NCBI GenBank assembly: GCA_005656395.1
Contig: SRSI01000060.1
Coordinates: 124,001 to 188,000 of the forward strand
DNA from: Strongyloides papillosus
Lineage: Eukaryota > Nematoda > Chromadorea > Rhabditida > Strongyloididae
Length of the DNA stretch: 64,000 nt
Reading direction: 5' to 3'
In this document: positions 47,287-60,271 of the stretch, piece by piece
Layout: every line of letters begins with the position of its first letter
How positions within the stretch are numbered: the first letter of the stretch is position 1
Position numbers and translations under genes: made by a program
Notes under the pieces: model-generated
Seen by the model: the letters and a program-made list of their open reading frames with translations, nothing else
What the model was told of the DNA's origin: nothing
Databases searched by the model: none

Positions 47287-47358
47287 GATTCCGGCCGGAT
47301 TCGAACCGGCGATTTTTGGTGTGTGATACCAACGTCTTAACCCCTAGACTACGGAATC
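47287..47358 (-). tRNA. tRNA-Val(CAC)
   Basis: Minus strand, 72 nt. The acceptor stem GATTCCG/CGGAATC pairs perfectly. D arm AGTCTAGGGGTTAAGACG; anticodon arm TTGGT-ATCACAC-ACCAA, anticodon CAC; T arm GCCGG-TTCGAAT-CCGGC. Discriminator A follows. The internal A and B boxes (TAGTCTAGGGG, GGTTCGAATCC) match RNA polymerase III promoters. No intron. Confidence 0.95.
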
Positions 47359-47359
47359 G

Positions 47360-48405
47360 ATACGAGGCACCTATTCCTCTAAACATAATTATAGTATGAT
47401 TATATGATGAAATATAAAATATTCTTCATATTATTTAATAATTGGATTACAAATATATAGCAATAAAAAACTTATTGCCTTAATAATGTAATTGAAAAAT
47501 ATAATGTTTTATATTTTTATCTAATTATATGGAACTATCTTAGTAGTGATTTAAGAGTTTTTCTAACTCTGTAATTTTAGGCTTTATACTATTATATTAT
47601 TATTAGTTGCTACATTGTAAACCTGTGAAGAAGTATAAGTTGATTCTCACAGAGTAAATTCTTATATCATTTACATTTGTTTTATAAAGTTTTTAGTTTT
47701 TGTAATAAAATTATATTATTTATCTTGGATGCACTTTGTTCTTTACAGGAAGTCGCCCGCAAAACTTAAAATTTTTACTAAACAATAACATTATTCAGAA
47801 TCAAGATTTCTTTATAAAATCTATAAAATAAAAATACCATGTATCTAGGCTAAAAAAAATTATATTACAAAATTTTTAGACAAAAATGATCAGAATTGTA
47901 AATGTAAGTATCTGGGAGCTTCATTCGAGTCATCCTGTATTTATGAGAAAATTTGCTAAATATTTTCCATGGAAGAAAATGCATTTTTTTAAGAATAAAA
48001 CAATTTTTTTCTGATTTAATTATTTCAATATTAAGTTTAACCAATTAGTATATAAATAAAGTTATCTTTAACTAATTTCTAATAATATATTATTTAATAT
48101 TATCTGGATGTAATCGATAATGTTTTAATATCTTTCCATCATTATACAGCATTATAAAAATTTAAATTTTGCAACTCAAATATTGTGTATTTACTTTTTA
48201 TTATTTAATATAAATAACGTACTACCTTTTAATATGTTTTAATATACCTTTATTTTACATTAAATTTGGTGCTAAGTATTTGTAGATTTATTCAATAAAA
48301 AATAGGTTCAAAAATTAAAGTGAATAATAAAAATTATTTTAGCATTCACGATTAGGTATTTTTTAACGAATTTTTATAAATATACCAACTTTTGAATATT
48401 TTTAA
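47360..48405. other. Intergenic upstream of the carboxylesterase
   Basis: AT-rich; no coding text or recognisable regulatory site. Confidence 0.5.
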
Positions 48406-50463
48406 ATGAAATTTCTTTTAATTTTTTTATCTTTTATTATTAGTACATTATGCTATAATGGTGAAGTTATAAAAATAGAGAATGGAAAAATTCAAGGAAA
48501 GGTTATTGTGAGTTCTTAATATATTAAAAGCAAATTAAATATTTATAGAAAGTGTTAGGTCAAAAGATAACAGAGTATCTAGGAGTTCCATATGCTTATC
48601 CTCCTATTGGTGCATATAGGTTTAAACCACCACAAACTTTAGACAGAAAGTATTGGAATGGTACATATTTCGCGGTCGAATTACCTCCTGCATGCCCGCA
48701 AATTATCAGAACAATGGGCTTTTCAGGATATGATGATTTAAACCCAAAAAGTGTGGATGAAAATTGTCTTAAGTTTAACATGTGGGTTCCAAAGAGTAAT
48801 AAAAAGAAACCTATCATAGTGTTTTTACATGGCGGTAGTTGGACAGTTAGAACAGCATCCACTGATAAATTCAATGGTTCCGTTTTAGCTTTAAAAACTA
48901 ATACAATTGTGATAACTCCGAATTTTAGGCTTGGTTTCTTCGGATTTGCATATTTAGGAAATGGATCAAAAATTTCCGGCAATATGGGATTATTAGATCA
49001 ACAAATGGTGTTAAAATGGATTAATAAAAATATAGATAAATTTGGTGGTGATAAAAAAAAGGTGACAATATTTGGAACAAGCTCAGGTGCTTCATCTGTT
49101 GCTGCGCATTTATTTTCAAAAGGTAGTAGACCGTACTTTAATAGAGGAATTATGAGTTCAGGAACAATTACACATTTCATGAGTACAGTGTCAACAAAAA
49201 TAGCAGAAACAAATACTCGAAATGTTTCAAGATTGGTGAAATGCACAAGTGAAACCAACAAAACCATTAATAATGATAATGACATTTTAGAATGTTTAAT
49301 AAATAAGAATTTTACAGAATTGTTGGAAGCTGCAAGTAAAGTTAAAGCTGATGATCAGATGCCAACACCTTTTCCATTTATGCCTGTTGATAGCGACAAT
49401 ATTTTTTTCAAAGGAAGTATTAAAGAAATGTACAGTAAGAAGTTATTTAATAAAGATGTCGACTTAATGCTTGGTAGAACTGGTGATGAAGCCACCTTTT
49501 TTATGGCTACTGGTTTCACAAATAATAGTAAATATGGTTGCTATTTTTATCCTCATAAACCTGTAACCTATCCAGACAATGCATGTACCATGAATAAAAC
49601 AAATTTTTATAGTCTTGTTTTGCTTGGTGGTAATATTATAGGATTTAATAAGACTGAAACTGAAAAATTAGCAATTGTATATAACAATTCTGCAACAACC
49701 TTACAAATAAATCCATAAGAATTTTATCAGATTTTATTTTTGATTGTGAACTTTGTAAATTTGCAAAAATTTATGCTAGTGTTTCTTTAAGAAATGTATA
49801 TTTTTATGAATACGCTAGACGTTCGCCAATAAATGTATGGCCGTCGTGGACAGGTTAGTAGTAAATTTTTATTAAGTGATGTTACCTACAAAAATCAACA
49901 CATATAAATAAAAAGTTATATATTCAAATTTTATAAGATATATTTATATTCTATTATTTACTGTTAAATACTTATATTTGATTACAGGAGCAATGCATGG
50001 GGACGATTTAATAGATATTTTTGGAATTCCATTTAGACATCCAGAGAAGTATGACAAATATATTTTAAAAAATGAAAAACACTATTCTGAACATGTTATG
50101 TGGGCAATAGGCAATTTTTCTAAACGTGGCAATCCAACTGTAAAATGGCAAAGACTAACGTCTGAGAAATCAAAAGCGCTTATTTTTAATGGAACATTGA
50201 GTTTTGACAAAAATTTTCTGCACAAAAATGTTACTCTGTCTACATGCAATGAATTCTTTAAAGTTCTTTCGCAGTATATTTCGAGAAAAATGAATGAAAA
50301 GAACAAAAGTATTCTAATTAATACAACAAAAGGTAGATATCTTGTTAGTGTAATGAAATATTCTAACACTTTCATTCAATTAGAACATGAAATAATTCCT
50401 ACTAATTTTAAAGATTATTTGATACTCTTTAACAAAATTGGCAGTTTAGTGATGAATGAATAA
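48406..50463 (+). CDS. Cholinesterase-like carboxylesterase, secreted, one apparent frameshift
   Basis: Exon 1 48406-48507 (signal peptide MKFLLIFLSFIISTLCY), intron 48508-48548 (GTGAGT to TTATAG); exon 2 48549-49853; intron 49854-49987 (GTTAGT to TTACAG); exon 3 to the stop at 50463. Alpha/beta-hydrolase family text: ITEYLGVPYAYPPIGAYRF, DENCLKFNMWVP, VFLHGGSW (oxyanion loop), GNMGLLDQQMVLKWI. The nucleophile elbow FGTSSGASS has Ser212, with Thr where Glu is usual. The acid is Glu348 (GRTGDEATFF), and the His is in GAMHGDDL at the exon 3 start. The exon 2 frame meets a TAA at 49716-49718. One base out of phase the text continues RILSDFIFDCELCKFAKIY to the donor, so a one-base indel lies between about 49680 and 49715. 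No C-terminal anchor. Either a young pseudogene or a sequence error. Confidence 0.8.
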
Positions 50464-50769
50464 GTAAATTTTTTATTAATGTTAATTTCTAAACATATTT
50501 CATACTGTATGACTGCAATTTTTTAATCTTTTAGAAATTTATAATATAATTATGATGCATATTTCTTTCTATATAACACTAACACTTGATGAAAAATGGC
50601 ATATTGGAATATATTTTTAAATTAATTTCAAGAAGATTGAGTAATTCTGCACTAAATATATCAATTTGTTTCATAAAATAAAAATCCAAATTTTTCTGAC
50701 TTGAGAATAACTTTGTTTCGATTATTTCGCATATAAAAATTATAGCAGTAAATAAAGAATTATAATAAT

Positions 50770-51275
50770 AGTACTAAAAATCTTAGTTTTCGGTAAAAAT
50801 ATACTTTTATATTGAGATTAATTTTGCACACTCAAAAGTATGAAAATAAATTTTGATTTTTAAATTACCACTTTGCTTGGCAATATAAAAGTATCACCGT
50901 CTCAGACATTTGAATGCTTTATCGTTTGTGATTGAACTATAGTTGAAGCAAATATTTCTTTTAATATATTTATATTTTGATTTTTATTCGTTATAAATTA
51001 AAATATTTCCTTTAGAAGAGACTCGTTTGTAAATGTAATGTCAGATGTATCTCTATTTTTTATTATTTTAATGAGAAAAGCTCTTATTACTTAATATTCA
51101 GTAATATTTTTTTGTAGTCTTAAATAAATATTTAAATGCCTCGGACGGCGATACTTTTATATTGCCAGGTAAAGTGATAATATAAAAATTAAAATTTATT
51201 TTTATACTTTTGAGTGCGCAAAATTAATCTCAATATAAAAGTATATTTTTACCAAAAACTAAGATTTTTGGTACT
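50770..51275. repeat. ~500-bp foldback element
   Basis: The left arm 50770-50918 and right arm 51130-51275 are inverted copies with shared GTACTAAAAATCTTAG, AATATACTTTTATATTGAGA and GCAATATAAAAGTATC strings (small differences). The centre is non-coding. The motif ATACTTTTATATTG occurs twice per arm. A stray TCAATATAAAAGTATA at 51961-51976 may be a fragment. Confidence 0.7.
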
Positions 51276-52540
51276 GTTATTTATTTTCATAATTTTTCGT
51301 GACGGTAAATTAATTATCGACAAACTTAAGATGAAAAATGTTTCTATTGTAAATGACCAAATTAACAGTTTACAGGTACATTTTCCCAATCATGACATTT
51401 AATTATTTTTAAATCACTTTAATCAATATTTAATATTTAAAGAAACAATAAAATTTAAAAAGTGTAAATTTACAATAATAAGGTGGAGATAATTTACAAA
51501 AATGTTCTTTTAAACTGCTTAAAAGTTTTAAAAATATACATTAAAAACGTTAAAAGTTAATGTCTGAAGATTTTAAATCTAAAAAGTTAGAATTTTTTAA
51601 AAAGTCTATTTTGTTCTTTTATTATTGTCACGAAAAAGCTTCTGGCGATGCAAAAAAACTACGATTTTTTTATCTTTTCTGTAACATAATTATTCAACGT
51701 AAAGTAATGACACACATACAATATAAAAATTTGTACGTGTGCGTGTCAAACTTATAATTAATTTGCAGCCCTGCTATTAATTTAAAACAATCGCCATTTT
51801 TGCACTTTCGCTTCAATTTTCTTCATTTTGGAGAAATTTTTTTTTAAAATTTCTTTTTAAATTATGGTAGTCCGTGTTGGAATCTACCTCCATGCAAAAT
51901 GTCAAGGTCTAAATCTCAAATTAAAGGGGTCAAAAATACTAACATTGCATACGTAAACGAGTCAATATAAAAGTATATAAAAAAACTATCTGACAAAGTC
52001 TTTATAAAGAAAAATTAAACTTTACAATCAGATTATCACATTGATAAGACAATATTTCACCTTACATATACATACTTTAATTAATATTTAACTTTCATTA
52101 ATTGTCAATTGATTGGTTATATTACATTTCATATAGTAAATTAAATTATAAAATATATTAATTACTACTGTAAAAATGCTCTAAAAAATTATTCTTTTCT
52201 ATTAATAATTCAAATAGAATTCAGAATCTTAGTTTGAATTTCTGTGTCAAATCATCTGATTATTTTTTTTTGTTATATGAAATTATATGTGCTTATATGT
52301 ATTTTATATTATGCGATTATAATATTTATTGCATAAATGTATAGGAAAATGATAAAAATTGTGATATTTAAAATTAGAATTACTTTTTAGAACAAATTAC
52401 TTTGAAATTTACACAATTTTTCTTCATATTAGTAAAAATGTTTATCGTTAAAGTTGTTAATAACTGTTATCATGAATAAAACTTTGATAAGAATTAATAT
52501 AAAGAAACATTTATATGATAAAATACCAGTAACATTTAAA
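51276..52540. other. Intergenic upstream of the UGT
   Basis: AT-rich, no coding text. The frame at 51560-51757 is hydrophobic composition noise. Confidence 0.5.
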
Positions 52541-54190
52541 ATGTCTAATTTCCATTATTTTATTTTCTCTCTTCTTTTTTCATATATCAATGGATATAAA
52601 ATACTATTGTTTAATCCAAAAATGGGACATTCTCATGTAAATTTTATGAGTCAAATGACGAAACTTTTAGTAAATGCAGGTCATGATGTTACTGTTTTGT
52701 CATCCAATATTGACGATACATTGAAAGATCCATATTATCAACCTGGTAAAATTTACTACACTGAACCAGATCCAACAATGGTTCAAATGGCGAGAGATCC
52801 AAATCAAGTAAAAACCATGTGGAAATCAACACACGATATATCTGGTCAGCAAAAGGTAGTTAAAATTCTATTAATATAAAAATTGTTTTTAGATATTTAA
52901 CACATTTTTAAAAGCTTTAAGATATCAAGGTATCTCAACTTTAAATGACAAAGAATTGGAAAAATTTGTAATGGAACAAAAGTTTGATGTTGCAATTGCT
53001 GAAGCAATGTATTGCTTTATATTTGGTCTATTTAAACACTGGAAAATAGAGACAACCATTGTAGCAACATCATCAGTTTTGTTTGACACATATTATCCGA
53101 TGTTCGGTATACCATTTCCTGCTTCTTATGTACCATCGGCGATTATAGGATACAGTGATAAAATGTCATACAAAGAAAGGGCTATAAATCTTTTAACTTT
53201 TTTATTTTTCGAGAATTTTTCGGGATTATTTTCAAGATACACAACATTAGAAGATGTTTTTGATGAAAAATTTGGTGCTGGATTTTATAATGCTTACAAA
53301 ATAATGACAAATGCATCCTTTGTTTTAATAAATTCAAATCCTTTTTTAGATATTCCAACACCTAAAAGTCCAAAAATGATTGAAATATCTGGTATAGGTA
53401 TTCCAAAACCTAAACCTGTTAATAAAGAATTTGATGAAATATTGAATAAAAGAAATAAAACAATCTTAATATCTTTTGGGTCAGTAGCTAAAAGTACATA
53501 TATGGATCAAGAAATGAAGGATGAAATATTAAAGACAATACAAAATTTCCCAGATATTACATTTATTTGGAAATATGAAACACCGGAAGATGGTCATGGT
53601 TCTGGTATTAAAAATTTAGTTTTAAGTAATTGGGTTCCTCAAAACGACTTATTAAATGATGAAAGATTAACTCTTTTTATTACACACGGAGGAATGGGAA
53701 GTACCACAGAAGTCGCTTTTAGCAATGTTCCAGCTTTAGCAGTTCCTATATTTGGTAACATAATTGTTCTTCTTTATAAATTTAGTTTTTAGGTGATCAA
53801 ATGAGGAATGCTAAATTACTCGAAAGACTAGATATAGGATTAGTTGTTGAAAAGGACATTCTTAGAGACTCTAAAAAGTTTAGTCAAAAACTTTCAGAAG
53901 TTTTGAATGACAATAAATACAAAATAAATTCAATTAAAACAGCAGAAATGCTAAGAAACAGACCTGTATCATCAGAAGACCTACTAATAAAACACGTTGA
54001 ATTTGCATGCAAATTTGGAAAGCTTCCACGTTTAGATTTAGCATCCAAAGACATGGGAGTAATTGAATATTATAATCTTGATATTATTGTTCCCTTTTTA
54101 ACCGTCTGCACTTTAATTATTTATGTAACTGTCAAATTAATTTGCAAAGTTTTTTTTAAATTATTTGTAACCAAGGAGAAAACAGATTAA
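52541..54190 (+). CDS. UDP-glucuronosyltransferase (UGT), intact
   Basis: Three exons: 52541-52855, 52893-53754, 53793-54190; introns of 37 and 38 nt (GTAGTT to TTTTTAG; GTAACA to TTTTTAG), phases 0 and 1. Product 524 residues, the usual UGT size. The chosen Met (MSNFHYFIF) starts a signal peptide; an upstream in-frame Met at 52454 would bury it. The N-terminal acceptor domain has ILLFNPKMGHSHVNFMSQM and GHDVTVLSS. The UGT signature runs from SNWVPQNDLL through THGGMGSTTEVAFSNVPALA to PIFGDQMRNA (the donor-binding DQ; its Asp is created by the last splice). A membrane segment (IIVPFLTVCTLIIYVTVKLI) and a lysine-rich cytosolic tail end it, as for ER-resident UGTs. It transfers a sugar from a UDP-sugar to small lipophilic compounds. 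Confidence 0.93.
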
Positions 54191-57100
54191 ACTAAATTTT
54201 TAAATCAGTCAATAGACGTATGAATCTTAATTTTTATTTTAAACTCAGCAGTAATGTTTCCTAAAAAGAAAAGTAATAGTACTTAAAGATGAGAAATCAT
54301 CCCAAAGTAATAGAGTTTTTCATTATAATTTCGAACTTTCATTGTATTTGAAGTCATCATTTTATAATATTAATAAAGAATTATTAAGAAATTAGGGGTT
54401 GATTTCAAAGTTCTTTGTATGCCAAAAATCAATTTTTTTAAAAATTAATACTACTTATTTAAAAATAAAATATATTTGAAACTTTATGAAATATGGATTT
54501 AAATTCTGTTTACAATTTTTTTACAATCTACTTTAAATTTATTTTTTTTCTCAAGTAAATCATAAATGATTTAATTTTAATTAGAGGTACGGCGGCCTCA
54601 AATTTGATGACAAATAGAATTATAAATATGAAAAATGTTACAATAAAAGATTATTTTGATTTTTGCCAACTAAAATCTACTAACAGGCCGGGAGGTGAAA
54701 TTACTAAAAAGCCTGAAAAGGGTAAATTTGAATATGTCTTAATATTATAAAATTATATTTTTATATTTATCTTTTTTATATTTATATCTTTGCAATCTAA
54801 AATAAATTTAAAATAAAGTTTTTAAGAAGGCTGTTCTGTTGTCGTGGGAGTTCACTGATAAATTATTGGACTAGCCTATCTTTATCGTTAAGAAATATAG
54901 TTTAGTTAACATTGAAAATTAACTCTCATAACATATCATAAGATTTTTTTTATGTTAACTTTAAGCAAAACTATTAAACATAAAATTTTTCTTACCGTTT
55001 ATAGTATAAAGCAATTCATACACACAAAAAAGGGAAGCATTTTTGCGTAAAATGTAGTGAATTTTTCCCACTCATTAAAATTTGAATTTTCTTGATTTCC
55101 GACAAATTTTATCGGAATTATATCGTACTTGAAAAGTAAACAATAATTAAGTAGTTATTAAAGTAAGTTTCCATTTTTTATTATATCATTGGTATTTTAA
55201 AACTGACATAAACTTTAATGAATACTTTTAAAATTTTATGTACCGATCTTAAAAATTATAAGACTTTTATAAAATATAATAACATACTAATTTAAATAAT
55301 AATACTAATGTATATTTAAAATATAATATTCATTTTATTAAAATTCCATTTATATCAAGAACTTAGATTGTCTTCAACAAATACTTTTTTAAATATAAGA
55401 TTAGAATTTTATGTAAGATAATAAATGCTTATATAAAAAGCAATTTTGAACATACCAAAATATTTTTTATCAAGTTTTAATAGTTTGAGTTTTAATAATT
55501 ATAACTGTCTTGTAACGAATTCTAATAATAATAAATACGAAAAAATTGTCATCTAATTTAGTTTTTTGTTGTCGTGTTGTACAATAAAGTCATCGTTTAC
55601 AATAACTTTTATTATAAAATTACACTCTTTTGAAGGCCGAAAAATTTTTTTAATGACTTTAATGGTACTTTTTAAAAAATTAAATCTACGAAGGGTTATT
55701 GTATTATATGGATTTTTATCTATAGTAAAAAATATTTTCTACATACTTAAACTTAATATAACAACAAATACTAAAATAATACTTTTAATTATTAAAGTTT
55801 TGTGTGGTTAAATAATAATTTCAAGCTTTTTGTTGTTATTATGTATTTTTTATATTTATTGTTGTTAGTGAATTGTTTAGGAAAATGATTTTTGTTAAAA
55901 CTCAACAACTTTACACGAAATTGAGTTCTAACAGCGTATTTCATGTATATTAGATAAAAGTTTGATCCTAAGATTAGCATTATATCAAAAACATCAAGAT
56001 TAAATAAAAATTACATTAATTAAAATATAAAACATATTTAATTTTGTAAAAAAACAGCAAAATTTTGCGACAACCTAATATTTTTCATCGTTTAAAATAT
56101 TTTTGCTGTCGCTTGGCAATTTTAAAATTTGAATAAATGTTGATTTTTTTAACAGGCGGGAATTTTTTTTGCATTTTATGTAATAATGTCGAAATTTTTC
56201 TCATTTTTTTGTGTAAAATAGTTAAATATTATAGAAAGAATTTATTGTCAAGTAAAATGTCGAATTTTGCAAATTTAAAAAATCTGGAATCTTATATCAC
56301 CTTACCATCTTTATAATAAGAAAAATTATAATTTTGGCAAAAAATTAATAAAATTTATATATATAATAATGTTAAATTCATCCATTTTAACAAAATAAAA
56401 TAACAATTATATGAAACCTTTTATTTTAAAACTAACTAACATCGATAAAAAAACATTCTTTTATAGAATAAGAAAATGAATATTATCTATATAAATTTGA
56501 ATAAAATGTCTCTTTTATTATAATTTATTGTCTATAAAATAAGTTGAATTTTAGAAATAAATTAGCCTTGAAAATATATTTAGGTGTATTTTCTTCTATA
56601 TCAATTGTACCAACACAGGGAGGCCAATAAAACCTTGTAATGGAAATTGATCCAAATAAAAATATCAAATAAAAGAATATCAATAATCAAGACTGAAGAC
56701 AGAAGACTATCTAAATAATTTATATATTTCTTATCTATTATTGAATATTATAAAAGTAAAAGAAAATAGATGATAACCGGGCATTTCTCGGTTGTTAAAT
56801 AAGCATTATACATACTTGTGTGTACTATATTTATATTTCATAACAATTTTTTAAATTTACTATAGTTGCAAAGTCATTAAAATTATCGTCGAAATTGTCA
56901 TTCACAACAAATAACGACCAATTTAAGTTTTTATCATTCTTATTACCCGGCTATCCAATAATAGTTATTATAATTATAAGCTGTAAATATGTGTATTTTA
57001 ATATAACATTAATTAATAAAATAGGTGGCCGCAGTTTCTATGTTTGTATTGCTTGAATTATTTATATATCTTTTTTTTTAAATTTTAATAATAGTTTTTA

Positions 57101-57498
57101 AAAATTATATAGTTAGAACACAAAAAATTTACTTCTTAAATTTATTAATATTTTCACCTTAGCAAACTTATTTTGCGTTAGATGTCAAGAAATTGTGTAA
57201 GGTTAGATTATAGCATTTTTTAAATATATTCTTGTTTTGCTTGTGTTTAATTCGGCATAAAGTGTGCCTTAAAAAATTTTATATATAGAGAGAAACGACG
57301 AAGTATGACATTGCTTTAGTCTTATTAGAATTACTTACTGTCATCTTTTATCTTAGAATTTTGATACTTTTATTCTAATTGTTAGGTTAAGAGGTTTTAG
57401 TTTGGGTAAAAGAATTGGTTTGTGAAGTAATTTTTATCTAACTAGCTATTTTTATCGTAATTTTTTAGGAGCGACACTAAATAAATATTATTAAATTA
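54191..57498. other. Long AT-rich stretch, no gene seen
   Basis: About 3.3 kb. Short GC-richer patches (GTACGGCGGCC at 54589, CAGGCCGGGAGG at 54684, GGTGGCCGCAG at 57026) may be remnants of element ends, but no pairing was established. Confidence 0.45.
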
Positions 57499-58015
57499 TT
57501 AGGTTGTTCCATAAGTTCTCGCGATTTTTTTTGTATGCTTTTTTTACCGCACTATTTTGCATTTTTAGCCGAGCCATATATAGTTTAAAAGTCTTTTTTC
57601 TGTTCTATAAAAGCTCAGTAATCGTCTGTTCATGTCGCTTAATTTTGTTTCAATTTTATAACCGAGAAATGGAATGCCAAGTCGACAAAAAATAACATTT
57701 TCTACACTTACTATTATTATTTGCTTTTTATCGAGTCAAAAAGTTTCCGAAATAGCTCAAGATATTTTTTCTGTGTGTGGAGAAGTATTATCATCTTTTC
57801 CGTGTACTTTATTAGCCATATGCGTGACATAACTTTCGATAACGAAATGTCATTTAATAACTGACTCAACGATTTTTTCGAGGATAGGTTCGCTGATTAC
57901 TTGTGTAAAAGTAGAATTAGATCGTTAATATCGATCAACTTGATGTTCCAATTTCAGATAAAATTGTTTTTGAAACAAATTTTAAAAGATCACGAGAACG
58001 TATGGAACAATCTAA
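57499..58015 (+). mobile_element. mariner deletion derivative, 517 bp
   Basis: Ends TTAGGTTGTTCCATAAGTTC and (reverse complement) TTAGATTGTTCCATACGTTC, flanked by TA (57497-57498, 58016-58017). After the left end, decayed N-terminal transposase text follows (KVSEIAQDIFSVCGEVLSS near 57740-57800, resembling the mariner helix-turn-helix), then NDFFEDRFADYL. The catalytic part is deleted. Confidence 0.75.
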
Positions 58016-58883
58016 TATATAAAATGATTAATATGTTAATTCAATTAATTTACAAAACACACCTTACAACATGGTTTTATTTCTAGATATCTACTACTGA
58101 ACGACATTTCAATTAGTCGATTTTTGGAAATTCTAATTGTATTCATTAACAAAAATTTTTTAATAAACATTCTTTACTAAATAAATACAAATACTCCAGT
58201 ATAACAAATAAAAATTTTTTAGAAAAAATGCAGTAAAATGTTATTTTAAAAATGTTACTTTTAAAATAAAGAAAAAATTAATATGATAGCAAAATTTCGG
58301 TTTTTCCATTGATTTTGTATATTTTGATAAGACAAATTAAGACATCAAAAAACTAGTCTTTTAAATTTAGTTTTTTTGTAATTCTATTAGAAGCTAATTA
58401 TTGTTTTTTTGTGGATATATAGATAATCATTGGTAAATTTAGTATAATTGATAATAATTTTAAGTTAACTAATTATTTACAGTAATAAATATTGTAGTTG
58501 GATTTCAACTTTTTTTTTAATATTGCAAAATGATAAACACTTCATAAGAAGATCAAAATTTTAGACACGAGCAAATTAAATAATTCTTTACTATAAATAA
58601 TTATAAATAAATGTTTATTTACTTTTTTTATATATATAACAGTTTTCAATAACATAAAAAATATATGCAGTGATCTTTAACACTTTTTTCTGATATTTCT
58701 TTGTTCAATACACTCTTATACTTAGTAACCTATAGTGCATATCTAGCATTGTTAATTTTTTCTAATTTAAAGCTATGTTATACATGGTAATCATCAATTT
58801 TGTTCGTAAAGCAAAGGTACAAAAACTACTAGGAACTGACTTGAGAATAAGTACGCCACCGATTTGCCAGTAGTAGGTATATC
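58016..58883. other. Intergenic, no feature seen
   Basis: AT-rich sequence before the tRNA gene. Confidence 0.5.
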
Positions 58884-58964
58884 GCCTTGAGTAGGGTTCG
58901 AACCTACGCGGGCAAAGCCCAACAGATTTCGAATCTGTCCCATTAACCACTCTGGCATCAAGGC
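58884..58964 (-). tRNA. tRNA-Ser(CGA)
   Basis: Minus strand, class II tRNA with a long variable arm. The acceptor GCCTTGA/TCAAGGC is perfect. D arm GCCAGAGTGGTTAATGG; anticodon arm ACAGA-TTCGAAA-TCTGT, anticodon CGA; variable arm GGGCTTTGCCC; T arm GTAGG-TTCGAAC-CCTAC; discriminator G, the serine identity base. No intron. Confidence 0.95.
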
Positions 58965-60271
58965 ACGCAAGGTTAGAAAATCTGATGCTCTGTAATTCGA
59001 GAAATTACTTTTATAAACAATTAATTTTTTAAAAGCTAGCTATTTTAATCATTTTATATATTCTACTCTTAATTTTCACTTCAAATGTAGAAATATTGTT
59101 ATATTTTAAATATCTACTCAAGCAATAAGTTATTTTTACTAAATTTGTATCAAATAATATTAGTGATATAGCAGTCGAGGAATAACCACGGTAATTCCTG
59201 GAGAGTATAAACATTGGATATGTCAAACGAATTAAAGATCCAATGATAATAATTTAAATCTCACCTATACTATCAAGACACTATATACAGGGTGTTTCAA
59301 AAGTAACTTCTCACTTATGAGCGTTAGTAACTTTTTTTTTTGAAAAGATAAAAACGTGAAATTGTAGGATTTAATAGACCTAAGAGAGAGTATTTTTAAT
59401 TTTTGACTTATCAAAAATTATGGTTTTATCTGGGCTTATGAACATTTTAAAAAATTTGTTATTTTGTCTTTATATTTATGTAGCTTTTTTGTATAGAGAG
59501 ATACAGAAATGATTCTTTTAAGGATTGAAAACTTAATTTGTTTTGTATTACGATCTTCCGTCTCATAAATACTAAACTTTATTAACTTTTTTTTTTTAAA
59601 ATTAAAACAGAAAAATCTTGATTTTTAGCAAAATTTCGTGGTTTTTTCAAAATGAAAGTTCAATGAGAAGATTCTTAAAAACGTTTTATTAATATTTTGG
59701 TAGAGTTAACGATGCTCTATCTAACGATAATTATCTCGTTTATTGAAAATAAGTTTCAAGAAAGACAAGACAGTTTAAAAATAGTCTAATTTTTTCATTT
59801 TTTAAGTATTTAAAAAAGTTTTTTCTAATTTTCCAACATCTGCAATGCTTTTTTATTAAAAGTAATTGAAGCATTATTTTATTTTGTATTGTTATTTTTT
59901 AATATTTTAAATATAAATTTTTTAAGAACAAGGTCGTACATACGATATTATTGAAAGATCGTAAAAATACTTTTACAGGATAATAATTACATAAAGCAGT
60001 ATGGAATATAATTAAATAATGAAAAATATTTTTCCAAGACATTTAATTGTGTAAAATGATGACTGGAAAATTCCTCAACGGTAAATTAACAAGAGGGATA
60101 TAAAATTCAACTTTGTAGTGTAAAAAGTGGTCACTCAAAGTTTTCCTTGTAACAAAGTTTTGGTGAGGAAAGAGACATTAGTCTAATGGCTATATAGCCA
60201 ATCGCGCCCCTACTTAATTTTTGCCGCTTTATTTTTACAATAAACAAGTTTCGAAGATATTTTATTTAATA
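58965..60271. other. Intergenic with an isolated element-end-like string
   Basis: TATACAGGGTGTTTCAAAAG at 59284 looks like a Tc1/mariner-type end next to TA, but no inverted partner is found. The rest is AT-rich without genes. Confidence 0.45.

Noticed and set aside
52454..52540. Upstream Met as UGT start
   Set aside because: It would put a basic stretch ahead of the signal peptide; the Met at 52541 gives a normal UGT N terminus and length.
59284..59310. Tc1/mariner-like end CAGGGTGTTTCAAAAG next to TA
   Set aside because: No inverted partner found in the following kilobases, so no element could be delimited.
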